Assembly: GCA_025766275.1 (NCBI GenBank)
Contig: JAFKAC010000006.1
Span: 1,178,001-1,242,000, forward strand
DNA: 64,000 bases
Direction: 5' to 3'
Source: Lactarius indigo
Taxonomy: Eukaryota; Basidiomycota; Agaricomycetes; Russulales; Russulaceae
Positions 24,767 to 36,161 of this stretch are shown one piece after another (positions within the stretch are counted from its first letter, which is position 1; every line of letters starts with the position of its first letter). Made by a program: the position numbers and the translations under genes. The notes beneath the pieces were generated by a model. It was not told the DNA's origin. It did no database searches and saw only the letters and a list, made by a program, of their open reading frames with translations.

Positions 24767-25256
24767 GGGAAGACGAGCTAATTGGAATCAGTAGCCTGAG
24801 CAATCCCGAGTCTTGAGCATTCCCACTGATTTGACTCGTCTCTTTCGGCCCGCGTGAATAAACAATTGCATATAACGCGTACATAACCCGACACAAACGA
24901 ATACACCAATATCTCAACCCCTCGTCGTCGCCTCGAGACGCGTACAGGTTGTCGGGAATGACCCAGCATACCAGACAATACCTCCCCGAACCCGCGGGGG
25001 CCTGACCAAACCTTCTTCTTCCCGAGTATCTCTATGATTCTCCACGGCATGAGTCCAATGATTCTATGGCCTACAGCGATGAATGTGACGTCCGAATCAA
25101 ACGAGAGTACGCGAATGGCAGCGCCGTGCTGAGGTAGAGGCGTGTATGTGGTGTCTTTGCGTGTTTGATGGGATGGGAACGTGGAATGTAAACCGGCGCG
25201 AGTGGCCACCTCTGGCCAGGGCATAATAAAAAAAAGGCCAGCGAACGCCGGGAAAG

Positions 25257-27033
25257 CTATGATGGTCGCATAGTCTCCACTGGGTGTTGCTGTTCTTGCT
25301 CCTTTTTGCGTATTCGCCCTTGTCGTTTCGCGTCTCTCCATTGTAGAGCGCGAGCTACCCATCCTTGCATGTCAACCTGGCGCTGCGCGTCCTCTAAAAG
25401 GAATGGGTGGCTCTGCAAACCATAGATTATGAAAGTCCGAGACAAGAAAAAGAGGAGGGAGCGCACCAATAATTCGGCATAAGTAGCTCGGGACTCAGGC
25501 CGCTTTACAAGGCTCCTGTTCACCCAGTCGCGTGCTGATTCTGAATAACTTTCTGGCAGCTCTGGCGGGTCGCCGTGTACGATTGCGGTGAGTTGAGCAA
25601 AGACGTTCGAGTATGTCTCGGGTGGATACGGGTACTTCCCAAGGGCGATCTCGAGTGTCGCCAGCCCGAGGGACCACACGTCAGATGAGACCGTATACGT
25701 GCTGAGTGCGTTCTGAGACTCCCCCTTGATGCGCTCAGGGGCCATGTAACTCTGGCATCCGATATTCGTTTTAGCGAGCGATTTTTCGAGCTGGCCAGAA
25801 ACGCCAAAGTCACAGAGCTTCACGTCGCCCTTTTTGTTGAGGAGAATATTTGTAGGTTTGACATCTATAACGTAGAATAAGTATTGTCAACGAGTTGAGT
25901 ATTGCACACACCTCTGTGAATTATCTGCATTTCGTCCTTGAGGAATTTAAGCCCCTTGACCATGAAATAAACAATACGACCCAAGACCGGCTCGGGAACC
26001 CCAACCCCATAAAGTTTATCAAGACTACCAGCATCCATGTACTCCATACAATAGTAGACGCAGGATTCTATAAAGAAAGCACCGTAAAATTCTACGATGG
26101 ATGAGTGTACGGCGCGGTGTAGAATGTCGAGTTCCATGATGATCGCATTTAGTTTGGTATTGTCGAGTTCCAAGCGGATTTCCTGCGAATCAAGTTGGAT
26201 TTAGTGAGGTATAGACGATGAACGTTGCGGTCGAGCGGTACCTTCATCGCCATCGCCACGTTGGTTGGCTTGTGGAGAACGCGCTTAACAGTACCATATG
26301 CACCGCTACCGAGCTCTTCCCCGAGCTGGAGTTGATCCATGTTGATGGCGAAAGACGGGCCATTGGAAAAGTCAACACCCGAAGAGTGCAGAATTGCTTT
26401 GCCGGTAAAGTTGAGTGCACCGGATGGGTCACTGAGAGGGAGGGACGAGGTGAGTACGAATGATTAGTGTGTGAGGGCTATGGGACATACACAATCTTGC
26501 CAAAGTTAGCAAACGGAGTACTCGTTGCAGCCGCGGGGCGGCGAGGGGGCCACTCTGATTGAGGTGCGGTGCCTACGCCATTACCGGCGCCTGCAGAGCC
26601 GCCACCAAATTCTTGCTCACCGGTGATGTCACTGAGTTTGAAAACGGGCTTGTTACGGCGAGCAGCCATGCCGGTGGGAGGAACGACGGGAATTGGGTGG
26701 ATCTGAGGACTACCGGAGGGTGTGCGAAATTGAGAAGTAGGAGCACCGATGCTGACGCGCTTGAGTGCCGCAGTAACAGCGTCGACATCTGGAGATTGTG
26801 AAACCCGGTTTGCCATCTACATTCGGACGACGTTGAGGTGAGGGTGCTGCAAGTGATACCATAGAAACACGTACGGCGGCCATCTTGGCTTGAAGGCTTG
26901 GGGGTATTGGGGTTGAACCATTACCTCTGACGAGGAGACTAGCTACGGAACGGGGCGATGGCGGGTTTGGGGGATCTCGGGAAGGAGTGGGGAATACGGT
27001 GGGTCTAGGAGAAGCGGATAATGGGTCAGACAT
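25257..27033 (-). CDS. PBS2: MAP kinase kinase of the Pbs2/HOG type
   Basis: Pbs2 relays osmotic and oxidative stress from MAPKKKs to the Hog1 MAP kinase in the cytoplasm. The start at 27033 gives a long Pro/Ser-rich regulatory head (MSDPLSASPRPTVF and on). The kinase domain begins LQLGEELGSGAYGTVKRV (Gly loop), followed by AMAMK (catalytic Lys), LNAIIMELDILHRAVHSSIV (alpha C helix), FYGAFFIESCVYYCMEYMDA, IIHR split by an intron from the next exon (the HRD motif), TNILLNKKGDVKLCDFGVSG (DFG), and the activation segment LEKSLAKTNIGCQSYMAPER with Ser and Thr at the phosphorylation positions. TVSSDVWSLGLATLEIALGK and YPYPPETYSNVFAQLTAIVH are strongly Pbs2-like. HPFLLEDAQRQVDMQGWV lies near the C-terminus. 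It starts 247 bases from the divergent BAG gene. Confidence 0.93.
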
Positions 27034-27280
27034 TGTGAGAGGAAGAGGGAGGGGAGATGAGTAAGGAAGCGACTCGAGAGGGAGTATATGAACGGGGTTC
27101 GGGACAGACGGGATGACCTCACAGCCAGCTCCGGACCAGTTCGCATGAAGTTGTCCTGTGCTTGTTGCCAGCTCACGTCCTCTTGCCTCGCCTTGGCTCT
27201 CGTCCTCGTCGCTTTCATCATCATACTTTCTCTAGCATATTCCCGTGTCCGCGGCCTCTTCGGCCAAGACAATAAAACTA

Positions 27281-28157
27281 TGTCGATCAACGTTAAGTGG
27301 GGACGTGAACGGTTGGTTCGACCCCTGACATGCCTCGCCCTTACCACTCATCATCTTCCTGGCCTAATTCACAGCCTCCAGATCCCGCTTCCCCCGCCTG
27401 ATACCAAGCTTTCTGTTCTCCGCCAGACTCTTTCGGAACATACCCGTCTTCCCCCTCATGCCTTCAAACTCATCTATGCTGGTGCCGTCATGAAGGACGA
27501 CAATGCCCCTCGTGAGTCTTTTCTTCCAACAAAACACGTCACTCCCGTTCTTTTCTCCCGCTCCACCCCGGACCCCGTCATGTGTTTCCCCATTCAGCCG
27601 CCCCCCCATCACCTTCTCCCTTGTCGACCAACTGCGGCACTCGTTTACCATCCCATCCGATATGGCGTCACTTTAGCTCCTGTATCAACATCCTACCCTT
27701 ACCCCTCATTCCGTGATTTCCAAATGTGCCTAATCTTGTCCCCATAGTATCTACCTACAACATGCGTTCGGGTGGCACCTTACTACTTCTCGAGTCGAGT
27801 CCCGCGGCTTCCTCTCCCGCGGCTGCAGCGGCGTCGAAGCCCCCCAAGACCGAAGCATCGACCATTGAGATTATCCGCGCGGAGCTCGCTGCTGTGCGTA
27901 GCACCCTGGAGCCCGGCGTAGACGCGTTCCTCCGCACCCCTACAGTCGACAGTGAGCATACACGTCTCGGAGAGTTGCTCCTACAGGCTCTGCTCCGCCT
28001 CGATGCGATAACCATCGATAGCACATGGTTAGAGGCACGTCGCGAACGTAAAGGCGCTGTGCGTGTTGTACAGGGCGTTCTTGATCGCCTAGACAATGGT
28101 TGGCGAGAGGCCAAGGAGCAAGCACAGATACAGACCCGGGTAGGCTCACAGCGGTAG
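27281..28157 (+). CDS. BAG-domain Hsp70 co-chaperone with N-terminal ubiquitin-like domain
   Basis: BAG proteins bind the Hsp70 ATPase domain and act as nucleotide exchange factors. The first exon starts MSINVKWGRE at 27281. The second exon gives LQIPLPPPDTKLSVLRQTLS and PPHAFKLIYAGAVMKDDNAP, the fold and spacing of a ubiquitin-like domain (beta-grasp with a final KLIY-type strand). After an intron, STYNMRSGGTLLLLES completes it. An Ala/Ser linker leads to a C-terminal three-helix BAG domain with IRAELAAVRSTLEPGVDAFL, LGELLLQALLRLDAITID and KGAVRVVQGVLDRLDNGW, about 90 residues as usual. The layout matches animal BAG1 and fungal Bag-type proteins that lack a membrane anchor. It shares an intergenic promoter region with the PBS2-type gene. 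Confidence 0.86.
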
Positions 28158-28987
28158 TTGCAACGCGATGCCTCGACGAGGATCCGCAATCCTGTTGGTC
28201 GAGACCCATTCATACAAAAAACTTCGAGATACCCCGGGCATATCTACATGCAGCTCTCGAACGCCACAATACCTTGTTACCCGATAGAATGGGTTCTAAT
28301 GATTCGATTAGGTTTGATCGCCTCGACGAAGCTGTCCCTATGTAGGCTCGTTTGGGTGAAATCGGTGCACCCTACACCAATCAGGAGCACTTGTTCCAAT
28401 CTTAGGGTACAACCAACCGGGCTGATTTTGACAACTTTATTGTGGAATACGTCGGAAGTGCGCAAGTCTTTATTCGGTAGACATTGAGCACTCCGTGGTG
28501 TTCCGACGCGTCCTTCAAGTTACTGCGAGCGCAATATAATATAACCTAGCGCCGAGCGCTGATGAGTGTGATTGTCCCATTTTACGCCTGCTGACAGAAG
28601 CCTTTAGACCCACACTGCGTTCTCTGTTTCCGCACTCAGTCTCGGCTTAATGTGAGACGGTCACCGCAACGGAAGATGTGAACAAGTTATTTCGAAAGAA
28701 CGCAATGTCATTCGCTGTGCAAGGCGTGACGCGTGAGGGCGCGAACCTTTGTTGAGAGAACAAAGAATTGGGTGAGACTTTTGACTCGGATGGTTGGCGC
28801 AAGACACGGAGCGGCCCATCTATGTTGCGTCCATCACTGCTTATAGGATCTGGTTTACCCCCACGGATGCCGTTGTGCCGCCTGTGTCATGAGGCATGTC
28901 ACCAGGCCTCCCGTCGTGGGTTTCCTATAAAAAGCCCACCAGAGTGAGCCCGCAACATCACTCACGCTTCTCATCGTCTCTTTAATA
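28158..28987. other. Intergenic region upstream of formate dehydrogenase
   Basis: This 830-base stretch separates the BAG gene from the formate dehydrogenase gene; both are on the plus strand. The open frame 28158-28487 has no recognisable content. The last 80 bases hold a TATA-like box and a pyrimidine-rich leader, listed separately. No other structure was seen. Confidence 0.5.
28926..28932 (+). promoter_or_regulatory. TATA box of the formate dehydrogenase gene
   Basis: The sequence TATAAAA lies 62 bases before the ATG of the formate dehydrogenase gene and is followed by a CT-rich leader (CATCACTCACGCTTCTCATC). This fits a strongly expressed, inducible fungal promoter. The call rests on sequence and position only. 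Confidence 0.5.
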
Positions 28988-30610
28988 ATGAAGGTCGGCC
29001 TTTTTCTCAAGTCAGAACCTCGAAAAAAAAGGGGAGGGGCTCATTCGGGTCTATCCAGGTTCTCGCCATCCTTTACGAAGGCGGTCAGGCCGCCGCAGAA
29101 GAGCCCCGTCTCTTGGGCACTGTGCAAAATCAGGCATGCTCTTTGTATGGTCATAACGGGGTCGCGCCCTAATGCACCCCCCGAAATAGCTTGGTTTGCG
29201 GTCGTACTTGGAGGGCTTGGGCCACGAGTTCATCGTAAGACCAGACCACTTGATTGTACTCTTCGCAGCCACTAATTTATCGATTGTCAGGTGTCAAGCT
29301 CCAAGGAGGGTCCTGATAGTGACTTCCAAAAACACATCGTAGATGTACGTGCTGCCACTGCATGACGTATACATGTCTTAAGCGGGCCGTTGGACAACTA
29401 TTAGGCCGAGGTGTTGATCACAACCCCGTTCCATCCGGGCTATCTTACTCGTGATCTCGTCGAAAAGGTGCGTCATTTGCCCTGCACCCAACATAATTTG
29501 ATTAAGGAACTCGCCGAACTGACGTGTATGGGGAACAACCTGCAGGCTAAGAATCTCAAGTTATGCATCACCGCCGGCGTCGGCTCAGACCACATCGATC
29601 TCAACGCTGCTGTAGATCACAAGATCCAGGTATTGGAGGTGCGCACCGATGACGCAGATGGCTCCGGAGACTTCCTATGCCCATGTCCGTTCCCCTTCCC
29701 AGGTCTCTGGCTCAAACGTCGTATCAGTTGCCGAACACGTCGTGATGTCCATCCTCCTCCTTGTCAGGAACTTTGTTCCTGCTCATGAAGTGCGTGCCAC
29801 AGCTCGATAGGGGGTCGCGCAGAGCGGAAATGAAGTCGTCATTTGTAGATGATTGAGCGTGGTGACTGGCAAGTCTCTCAGATCGCACGCAACGCGTTTG
29901 ATCTCGAGAACAAGGTCGTCGGCACCATCGGCGCCGGACGCATCGGCTACCGCGTCCTGCAACGTCTCGTGCCCTTCGATTGCAAGGAACTCCTCTATTT
30001 CGACTATACACCCCTCCCCGCCGGTGAGTGCCCCCTACCATCCCTTTGGCGTTCAACTGAACCCGTGTAAACAGAGGCGCAGAAAGCCATTGGCGCGCGC
30101 AGGGTCGAGGACCTCCGCGAGTTCGTCTCCCAGTGCGACGTCGTCACCGTGAATTGCCCCCTGCACGAGGGCACACGGGGCCTTGTCAACGCCGAGCTCC
30201 TCAAGCACTTCAAGCGGGGCGCATGGCTCGTAAACACCGCCCGCGGCGCGATCTGTGACAAGGACGCCGTCGCGGAGGCGCTCAGAAGCGGGCAGCTGTC
30301 CGGCTACGCTGGCGACGTGTGGAATGTGCAACCAGCGCCCAAGGACCACGTCTGGCGCACAGCAAAGAACCCGCTTGGAGGCGGCAACGGCATGGTGCCG
30401 CACTACTCGGGCACGACCCTGGACGCGCAGGCGCGGTATGCGAACGGCGTCAGGAGCATTCTCGCCAACTATCTCGACGACAAGCCGCAGGAACCCGCCA
30501 ACATCATCGTCGACCGTGGGGCATATGCGACCAAAGCTTGTGAGTCTGTCGTCCGCGTACCGTTTCCCGACTTCAGCGTTCACTCAACGTTTACAGACGG
30601 CCAACGCTGA
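28988..30610 (+). CDS. FDH1: NAD-dependent formate dehydrogenase
   Basis: This enzyme oxidises formate to CO2 with NAD+. In wood- and litter-decay fungi it detoxifies formate made during oxalate breakdown and methyl-group metabolism. The first exon is six bases (ATGAAG, intron 28994-29058), then [20 protein letters not shown]. Family blocks are [73 protein letters not shown], the dinucleotide site [77 protein letters not shown] and the catalytic [19 protein letters not shown]. The last intron splits a Tyr codon before GQR and the stop, giving a YATKAYGQR end. No peroxisomal signal is seen. No frame break was needed. Confidence 0.95.
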
Positions 30611-30837
30611 GAAGTTCTTTGTCATTTTCGACACGTGTGTCATGTAGTTGTATGCGTATTGGCACCGCAGCGTCAATGTGAAAGTGCTTGATTCATGTTG
30701 TATGACATGTGCTATAGGAATGCAGGTCCCAGTTCATAATTGTACTCGTGTTGGAATAGGAGGGTGACAGGGAATACATGATGCGTTGCATAAAAGTACA
30801 CGTGCGGTGGGAATGATAATGTCGAATAGGGAAAATC

Positions 30838-33314
30838 TCATAAATCGCGCAGACGGGCCAAGCTCTCCTTGAACGCTTTCTCGAGTCTGTTCGCATGTTT
30901 ACACCAGACAGAGTCTTCGACATTGTAGAACCGACAATTGTCGAAGATCAGCTGAGCATCATCTGCGAACTCCTCCAAGTTGCCGTACTTGTCACCCTCC
31001 AACTTTTCGCCCATAGTTCTTAAATCTGAAAAGGCATGTCGGTCGAAATCTAGGGGACAGTACGATTCTTGGCAAGACGTACCCATAGGTTGTTCAATCA
31101 CGTCATAGTAGTCCGCCGCATCAGAGAGCTTCACGGGTTCACGGAATGGCCACGAGGACGCATGGTTCTGCATCTCTGACAAAAGGCGGTTCATTATACT
31201 CAATTCTGTGTTCTTACTCGCCGGGTTTCCGCTCCTGTTATCATACAATATCAACTTGGCATTGCGTATCAGTAGTGGGAAGGGGGTGCACACGTACGCC
31301 ACCGACATTTCGGGTGTCCACCCACTTTCGCCTGTCGTCCGGGGGATTAAGGAGGTGGTGAATGAGTGTCACAATGACGAACACGCACGGAGCCCAGGGA
31401 CATCTCGATAATCGACGACTACACCTTCACCTGCACCATCTTGGAACTGAGGCAGACCGGGGTATACCTCATGGCTCCTTGACATTTGGCGTATCTTGGA
31501 AAGGACCGCTTCGCGCTGTTGAGCGATGATTTCCCGTGTGGCAGTGTAGTCAACACGACGCAGCATTGTGCACTGCATTATTGTGCCGCCTTCGTAGTCC
31601 TTGATGTAACCTGCCCACACCGACCGATCTAGTGTGATCTCTTTGGAAAAGCCCTGCTTTTTGAAGTATCCAACGGCGAAGTTGTCGGCATAGGTTAGGA
31701 AGTGTAACATGTCGGGATATGTGCGCCTAATATGAGCTTTGAAGTGATCCATCAGAAGACCACCATAACCCTTGTAACCGGCTCGTCCATGAGCACTTCC
31801 AAGGTGCAAGACAGCATCGGTATTGACGCACTTTTTCCTGAGATATCGACGCAGTCGCAAAAAATACAATTTCCGCAAAGCCTCTATGTGGAAATGGGCG
31901 GTAACAGATGCCACCAACGACCTTGTATCCCCGTTTACAGATCGCAAGGCATTTCGAATTGGAATCAAAGACGAGTCTCGCGATGTATTCTCGCGGCATC
32001 ACGGGGAGCTGCTTGCGAAACAGTGTCTTGAGATTTGTGAGAATCACATGAGATCGTGGGTGGCCGTCGTTCTCGACAGGTATTATTTGGATGACACCTT
32101 TCCGCAGTTCAAGGGCAGATGGCTTCTCGGGTTTCATCCCTGGGTACTACGGCGGTCGACACACCACGTCAAAGAAATGTCAGACCTATCGAGATAAAGT
32201 GACAACCGCACCGAACTAGAAGACGAAGCAATCGCCGTGTCGACGGTGACGCCGGTGGCGAGGCGGTCGAGCTGCCCTTCATCCATCTGCTCCTCCATCT
32301 TGACTGCTATTTCGGGGAGAGACATCTGCCCATTCATCTCTGCTAGGATCTCGCCTGATGGGGGTGGAATCGATACGGGCGCGGTCTGAGCAGCTGACAT
32401 TGCACTCGTGCCCTTTCCGCCGCGTCGGGAGACATGGGACTTAAAGCCGTTCTCATGGCGAGAAGCCGGAGGGAGATTCATACGCGCAGTGATAGCGAGG
32501 GGTTGGTCTTCGTCCTCGTCGTCCTCTTCAGACAAGCGTGGACGTTTGGACAGTGGCCGTGAGTCCTCGAGAGCCGGAGAGGAGCCGCGAGAAAGAGGGT
32601 TTTGTCTCGGAGATGACGGGGCTTTATACATGTCAAAAGGTGAAAAAGAAATATTAGTGATGAGAAATGAAAAACCGCCTCGTGGTAACTATGAATGGAA
32701 CTTACCGAGAGACGCCGCGGGTTCCGTGAGCGGACTGGCAAGCGACATAGTCATGCGCATTCCGTCACGAAGAGCGCTAACCTCTGCATCTGAATAGGCA
32801 AAGTCGAGGAGCTTGCCCAGTACCTAAAGACCGGCAAGTGGATACACGTATTAAATGGGAAGGAGAAACGGTCGACGGGACGGTCGAAACTCCGCACCTT
32901 AGGAACGTAGTCCAGGGGCGTACAGGATTACAAAACGGTGGTCACGGTGATCCAAAATGACGAGCGCACCTCGAGGTATTGATCAATGCGGAGAGCCAGA
33001 TTAGCTCTGCGCGTGTACTCTTCCTTGTCGAGTTCCGCTTCGTCCGCACCATGCTGTTGTGGGTTGTGGCCACACCCACATCGACTGAGATAAGTAACAT
33101 CGTCGTCTTCTTCATCTGAGCCGTACTGGACAAGGTCTGTCAGAGAATTCTCTGGAGGGTGACCGTCTCGAACGAGGAGAATGTCGGAGCTAGGATGAAG
33201 TCCTGAGCATCGAATGCACAGCGAGCACGGTGTATGCCGCGCGATTTTAAGTGCAATCAGGTCATCAGAGAGAGCATCGAGGGTATTTGAGGCTGGATAG
33301 AGAACCCTCATCAT
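30838..33314 (-). CDS. GCN5: Histone acetyltransferase GCN5 with N-terminal Cys/His-rich domain
   Basis: Gcn5 is the catalytic subunit of SAGA and ADA complexes, acetylating mainly histone H3 in the nucleus. The start at 33314 (MMRVLYPASNTLD) leads to a Cys/His-rich region, CSLCIRCSGLHPSS and YLSRCGCGHNPQQHG, similar to the first part of the PCAF homology domain of animal GCN5/PCAF. Then LLDFAYSDAEVSALRDGM and a disordered Ser-rich linker follow. The acetyltransferase domain has KGVIQIIPVENDG, LPVMPREYIARLVFDSNSK, VVGGICYRPFPHRGFAEIVF (the catalytic Glu is in FAEIVF), the CoA loop KGYGGLLMDHFK, and NFAVGYFKKQGFSKEITL with YIKDYEGGTIMQC. The bromodomain follows with WPFREPVKLSDAADYYDVIE and LIFDNCRFYNVEDS, whose Asn contacts acetyl-lysine. 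It ends KESLARLRDL. Start codons of this gene and the next are only 82 bases apart. Confidence 0.93.
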
Positions 33315-33396
33315 GGGTTTTAGCTCGTTCTTCCAATTAAATGCACTTTTTTTGTTTATTAAATTTATTGCAATATCTAATCTTATCATCTCATTC

Positions 33397-34443
33397 ATGT
33401 CTTGTCTTTTTACTCTCACTCTCTCTTACATTCTCTTTGTATTCGCTCCCTTTGTATGCGCCAACACTACAGCATGGATACAATACCCAGACGCAGGAAC
33501 AGCCACAATGACGCACTATTCACTCCCTCAAGATTATATCGCCTCGTGTGGCTGCACAGGCCAAAGTACCCACTTTCCGACTGCTGCTTTGAACCAGATG
33601 GCATATGGTAGCAGCACCGCATATGGTCCCTCATGTGGACGTTGCTTCAAGCTCACACTCCTTAACACTTTCCTTTCCGATCCCCCTTTCTACCCGTCCG
33701 TGACAAAGAGTCTCGTCGTCAAAATCACAGATCTATGTCCTCTCAGCAAGACTGGCTGGTGTAATGCGACGACCAGCGGTCCTAAATGCGTCAGTGATAC
33801 TGTGTTGCAGTGTCGCATGTGCTCATGCAAAGCTACAGTGCTGGAAACTATCCTCAACTTTGATCTTGCGTTTCCGTCGTCGTCGATACCCGACAATTTT
33901 TTCCCCTCCAATGTATCTCTCTATGGTAAGTGAATTCTTAAAAGTGGGTTTAGAAGCTCCTCCTGATGCAATACAGGCTATGCTGTACGTCTCATACCTG
34001 TCGCACCTTCACATAACTGAGGTGGGGAGCGTTTGCAGGACTTTGGCGTATGGAATATCAGCTACCAGAGCGTTTCATGTGCTTCCAACTGGTCGGGCTC
34101 CAAACATCCCGCGGCCCTCGGAAGCGTTCCGAGCTTGGAGGACAGCGCTTGTTGTCCTGCTGATCCGACGGTAACGCATCGCCTGACTTGCGTATATGCT
34201 TCTCTGATTTTCCTTACTCGACCCCAGGGTAGTGCCAACGACACATGTCCTTCGTTCTCTGATCAGAACGGTGTGCCGTACGTCTTCGCTTTGATTCTTG
34301 TGTATGTTGATCCCTTAATCCTTGAACTTAGACCCGATACTGCGAGCAGCAGCGGTGCAACAAGTCTTCACCTGGATAAGCCGGTCGTTTGGACATGGAT
34401 CGTGGTGCTATTGATCCCACTGACGCATTTCTCACTATGGTAG
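33397..34443 (+). CDS. Secreted expansin/GH45-like protein with hydrophobic C-terminus
   Basis: The start at 33397 gives a signal peptide (MSCLFTLTLSYILFVFAPFV, cleaved near CANTTA). The mature part fits a double-psi beta-barrel of the RlpA/expansin/GH45 type: THYSLPQDYIASCGCTG, THFPTAALNQMAYGSS, YGPSCGRCFKLTLLNTF, SLVVKITDLCPLSKTGWC (the Asp of the ITDLCP strand is the conserved catalytic-type Asp), LNFDLAFPSSSIPDNFFPSN, YTDFGVWNISYQSVSC and the Cys-rich ACCPADPT and GSANDTCPSFSDQNG. Such proteins act on cellulose or loosen plant or fungal cell walls. The last exon ends in WTWIVVLLIPLTHF, a hydrophobic tail that could be a membrane or GPI anchor, though a missed exon could also explain it. 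One extra base is likely near 33852 before LNFDLAF. Enzyme versus non-hydrolytic expansin cannot be settled here. Confidence 0.8.
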
Positions 34444-34588
34444 TTTATCCCCGTCACACGCTGATATGCTGTGATGCTGTATCGCTCCTACTTTGAATTT
34501 ATCATTAATATATTACCATTCAACACCTGCCCAAAGGGGTGACGCTGGCCAGCCAGGCATCTACACGCGTTAGTAACCATCTTACTTC

Positions 34589-36161
34589 TCAAGATCCGCA
34601 GTCGAGTTTGCGATATTGGCCATGGCGACGTGACGCGGTTTGTCGGCGCAACCAGCGAAGGCCGCCAAGTAAGACAAACATCGTCATAGCGACGGCGAAC
34701 AGGATCAAACCAATGGCGATGTAGCTCCCAGTAAAAATCTTGGGCCTTCCAAGTATTGACCCCTGGGCAGCCGCGGTGACTGTCTCAGAAGAAGCTTTCT
34801 CGGGGGGGACCACATTAGGAAGGGGTGTATTGTGAGTAACGTCTTCATTGTCGTCAATGTCCTAGGGGATAGATATTTATTCGCAAGATGGATTTTACAC
34901 ATATAAGCAGCTGGCTAGAGCTCAGCGTGGAGGGGTACCTGATTGCCATCTGCATCTGCGTCGAGGGGGAGCTAGGAACGGAGATATTAGTGGCGAGACA
35001 ACTGAGCGGCGTAGCACATACTTCGCCGCTATCAGCAATGGTGACGTCCTGTACAGGACGATCGTTCCCGCCTTTTGAGACGTCCTCTACAGCCCATTGA
35101 GACACCGCGAGAAATACGGATAAACGCGGACTAACCGATCTTGTGGACAATATCCATCCCTTCGAGCACCTTTCCGAAAACGACCTAAAGAGAATGAGAA
35201 CCTAGGGACAGAATATTGTGTATGAACAACAAAACGTACGTGCTTTCCATCGAGCCAGCTAGTCACAACCGTGGTGATGAACTACAGTGGAATTTATATT
35301 TTATGGAAAGCCTGAGCGCTTTTCATTGACTTACAAACTGCGAGCCTAGACGAATGTCTTCAGCAAGGTATAACTAAAGGGAGGACTGGGTTCATACCAT
35401 TAGGTGTCCTTGCCAGCGTTTGCCATGGAGAGAAGACCAGGAGTAGTATGCTTGAGCTTGCTGTAACATAGCCAGATAGATCAAAACGAATGAAGACACA
35501 GCCCATAACAGTACGCACAAGTTCTCATCGGGGAAGCGTTCACCGTAGATGGACTAGAGAAAAATAGGCAAATAGACAGCACTGAGCGAAGATATAAAAC
35601 CAACCTTGCCCCCTGTGCCGTCACCGCGGGCTGAGTATCAAGGTCAGCTTCGATTGTCACAATAAACCAGGTCGAAATAAGAACTCACTGAAGTCGCCAC
35701 CCTGAATCCTGTCATTTGCCGAGTTGTCAGAACCTGTGAGGGTACGGGCCGACCTACTCACATGAAGTTTTTGATGACACGGTGGAATTTGGAGCCTTTA
35801 TAGCCATAACCAAGCTCAGACCCGTCCTTCTTGATTCCCGTGGCTAGAGCACGGAAGTTCTCCGCGGTCTTGGGAACGGTCTACAGAACGTCATCTAGTT
35901 AAGCACTGGCTAAAATCACACGACGTACGCCACCGAAGAGGCCCAATACGACTGTCAAGGCAGGAGCAAGTTAACAAATGAGATCGGAAGGTGCCAACGG
36001 TATGCAAACGCACTGCGACCCAAGGGTTCATCACCGTGCTGGATGTCAAAGTAGACTTTACTCGTGATCTTCGGGCCACGGGCGGCCTCTACGGGTTGGG
36101 CACAGAAAAAGGCAGCGAGAGTTACGACGACGAAAACGAGCGATGCTTTGGCGAAAATCAT
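34589..36161 (-). CDS. ER cyclophilin (peptidyl-prolyl isomerase) with C-terminal membrane anchor
   Basis: Cyclophilins catalyse cis-trans isomerisation at proline during folding. The start at 36161 gives a signal peptide ([20 protein letters not shown]), then [50 protein letters not shown] (the FHR catalytic Arg), [60 protein letters not shown] (the QFFIT active-site strand, and Trp for cyclosporin binding) and [17 protein letters not shown]. The gene is cut into many very small exons. After the fold, a Ser/Asp linker leads to a hydrophobic segment ([20 protein letters not shown]) and a basic tail, giving a type I membrane protein with the isomerase in the ER lumen. Plain CypB lacks this anchor, so the protein belongs to the anchored class. 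Confidence 0.92.

Noticed and set aside
27310..27330. GGTTCGACCCC resembling a tRNA B box
   Set aside because: There is no matching A box or cloverleaf upstream, and it lies in the first intron of the BAG gene.
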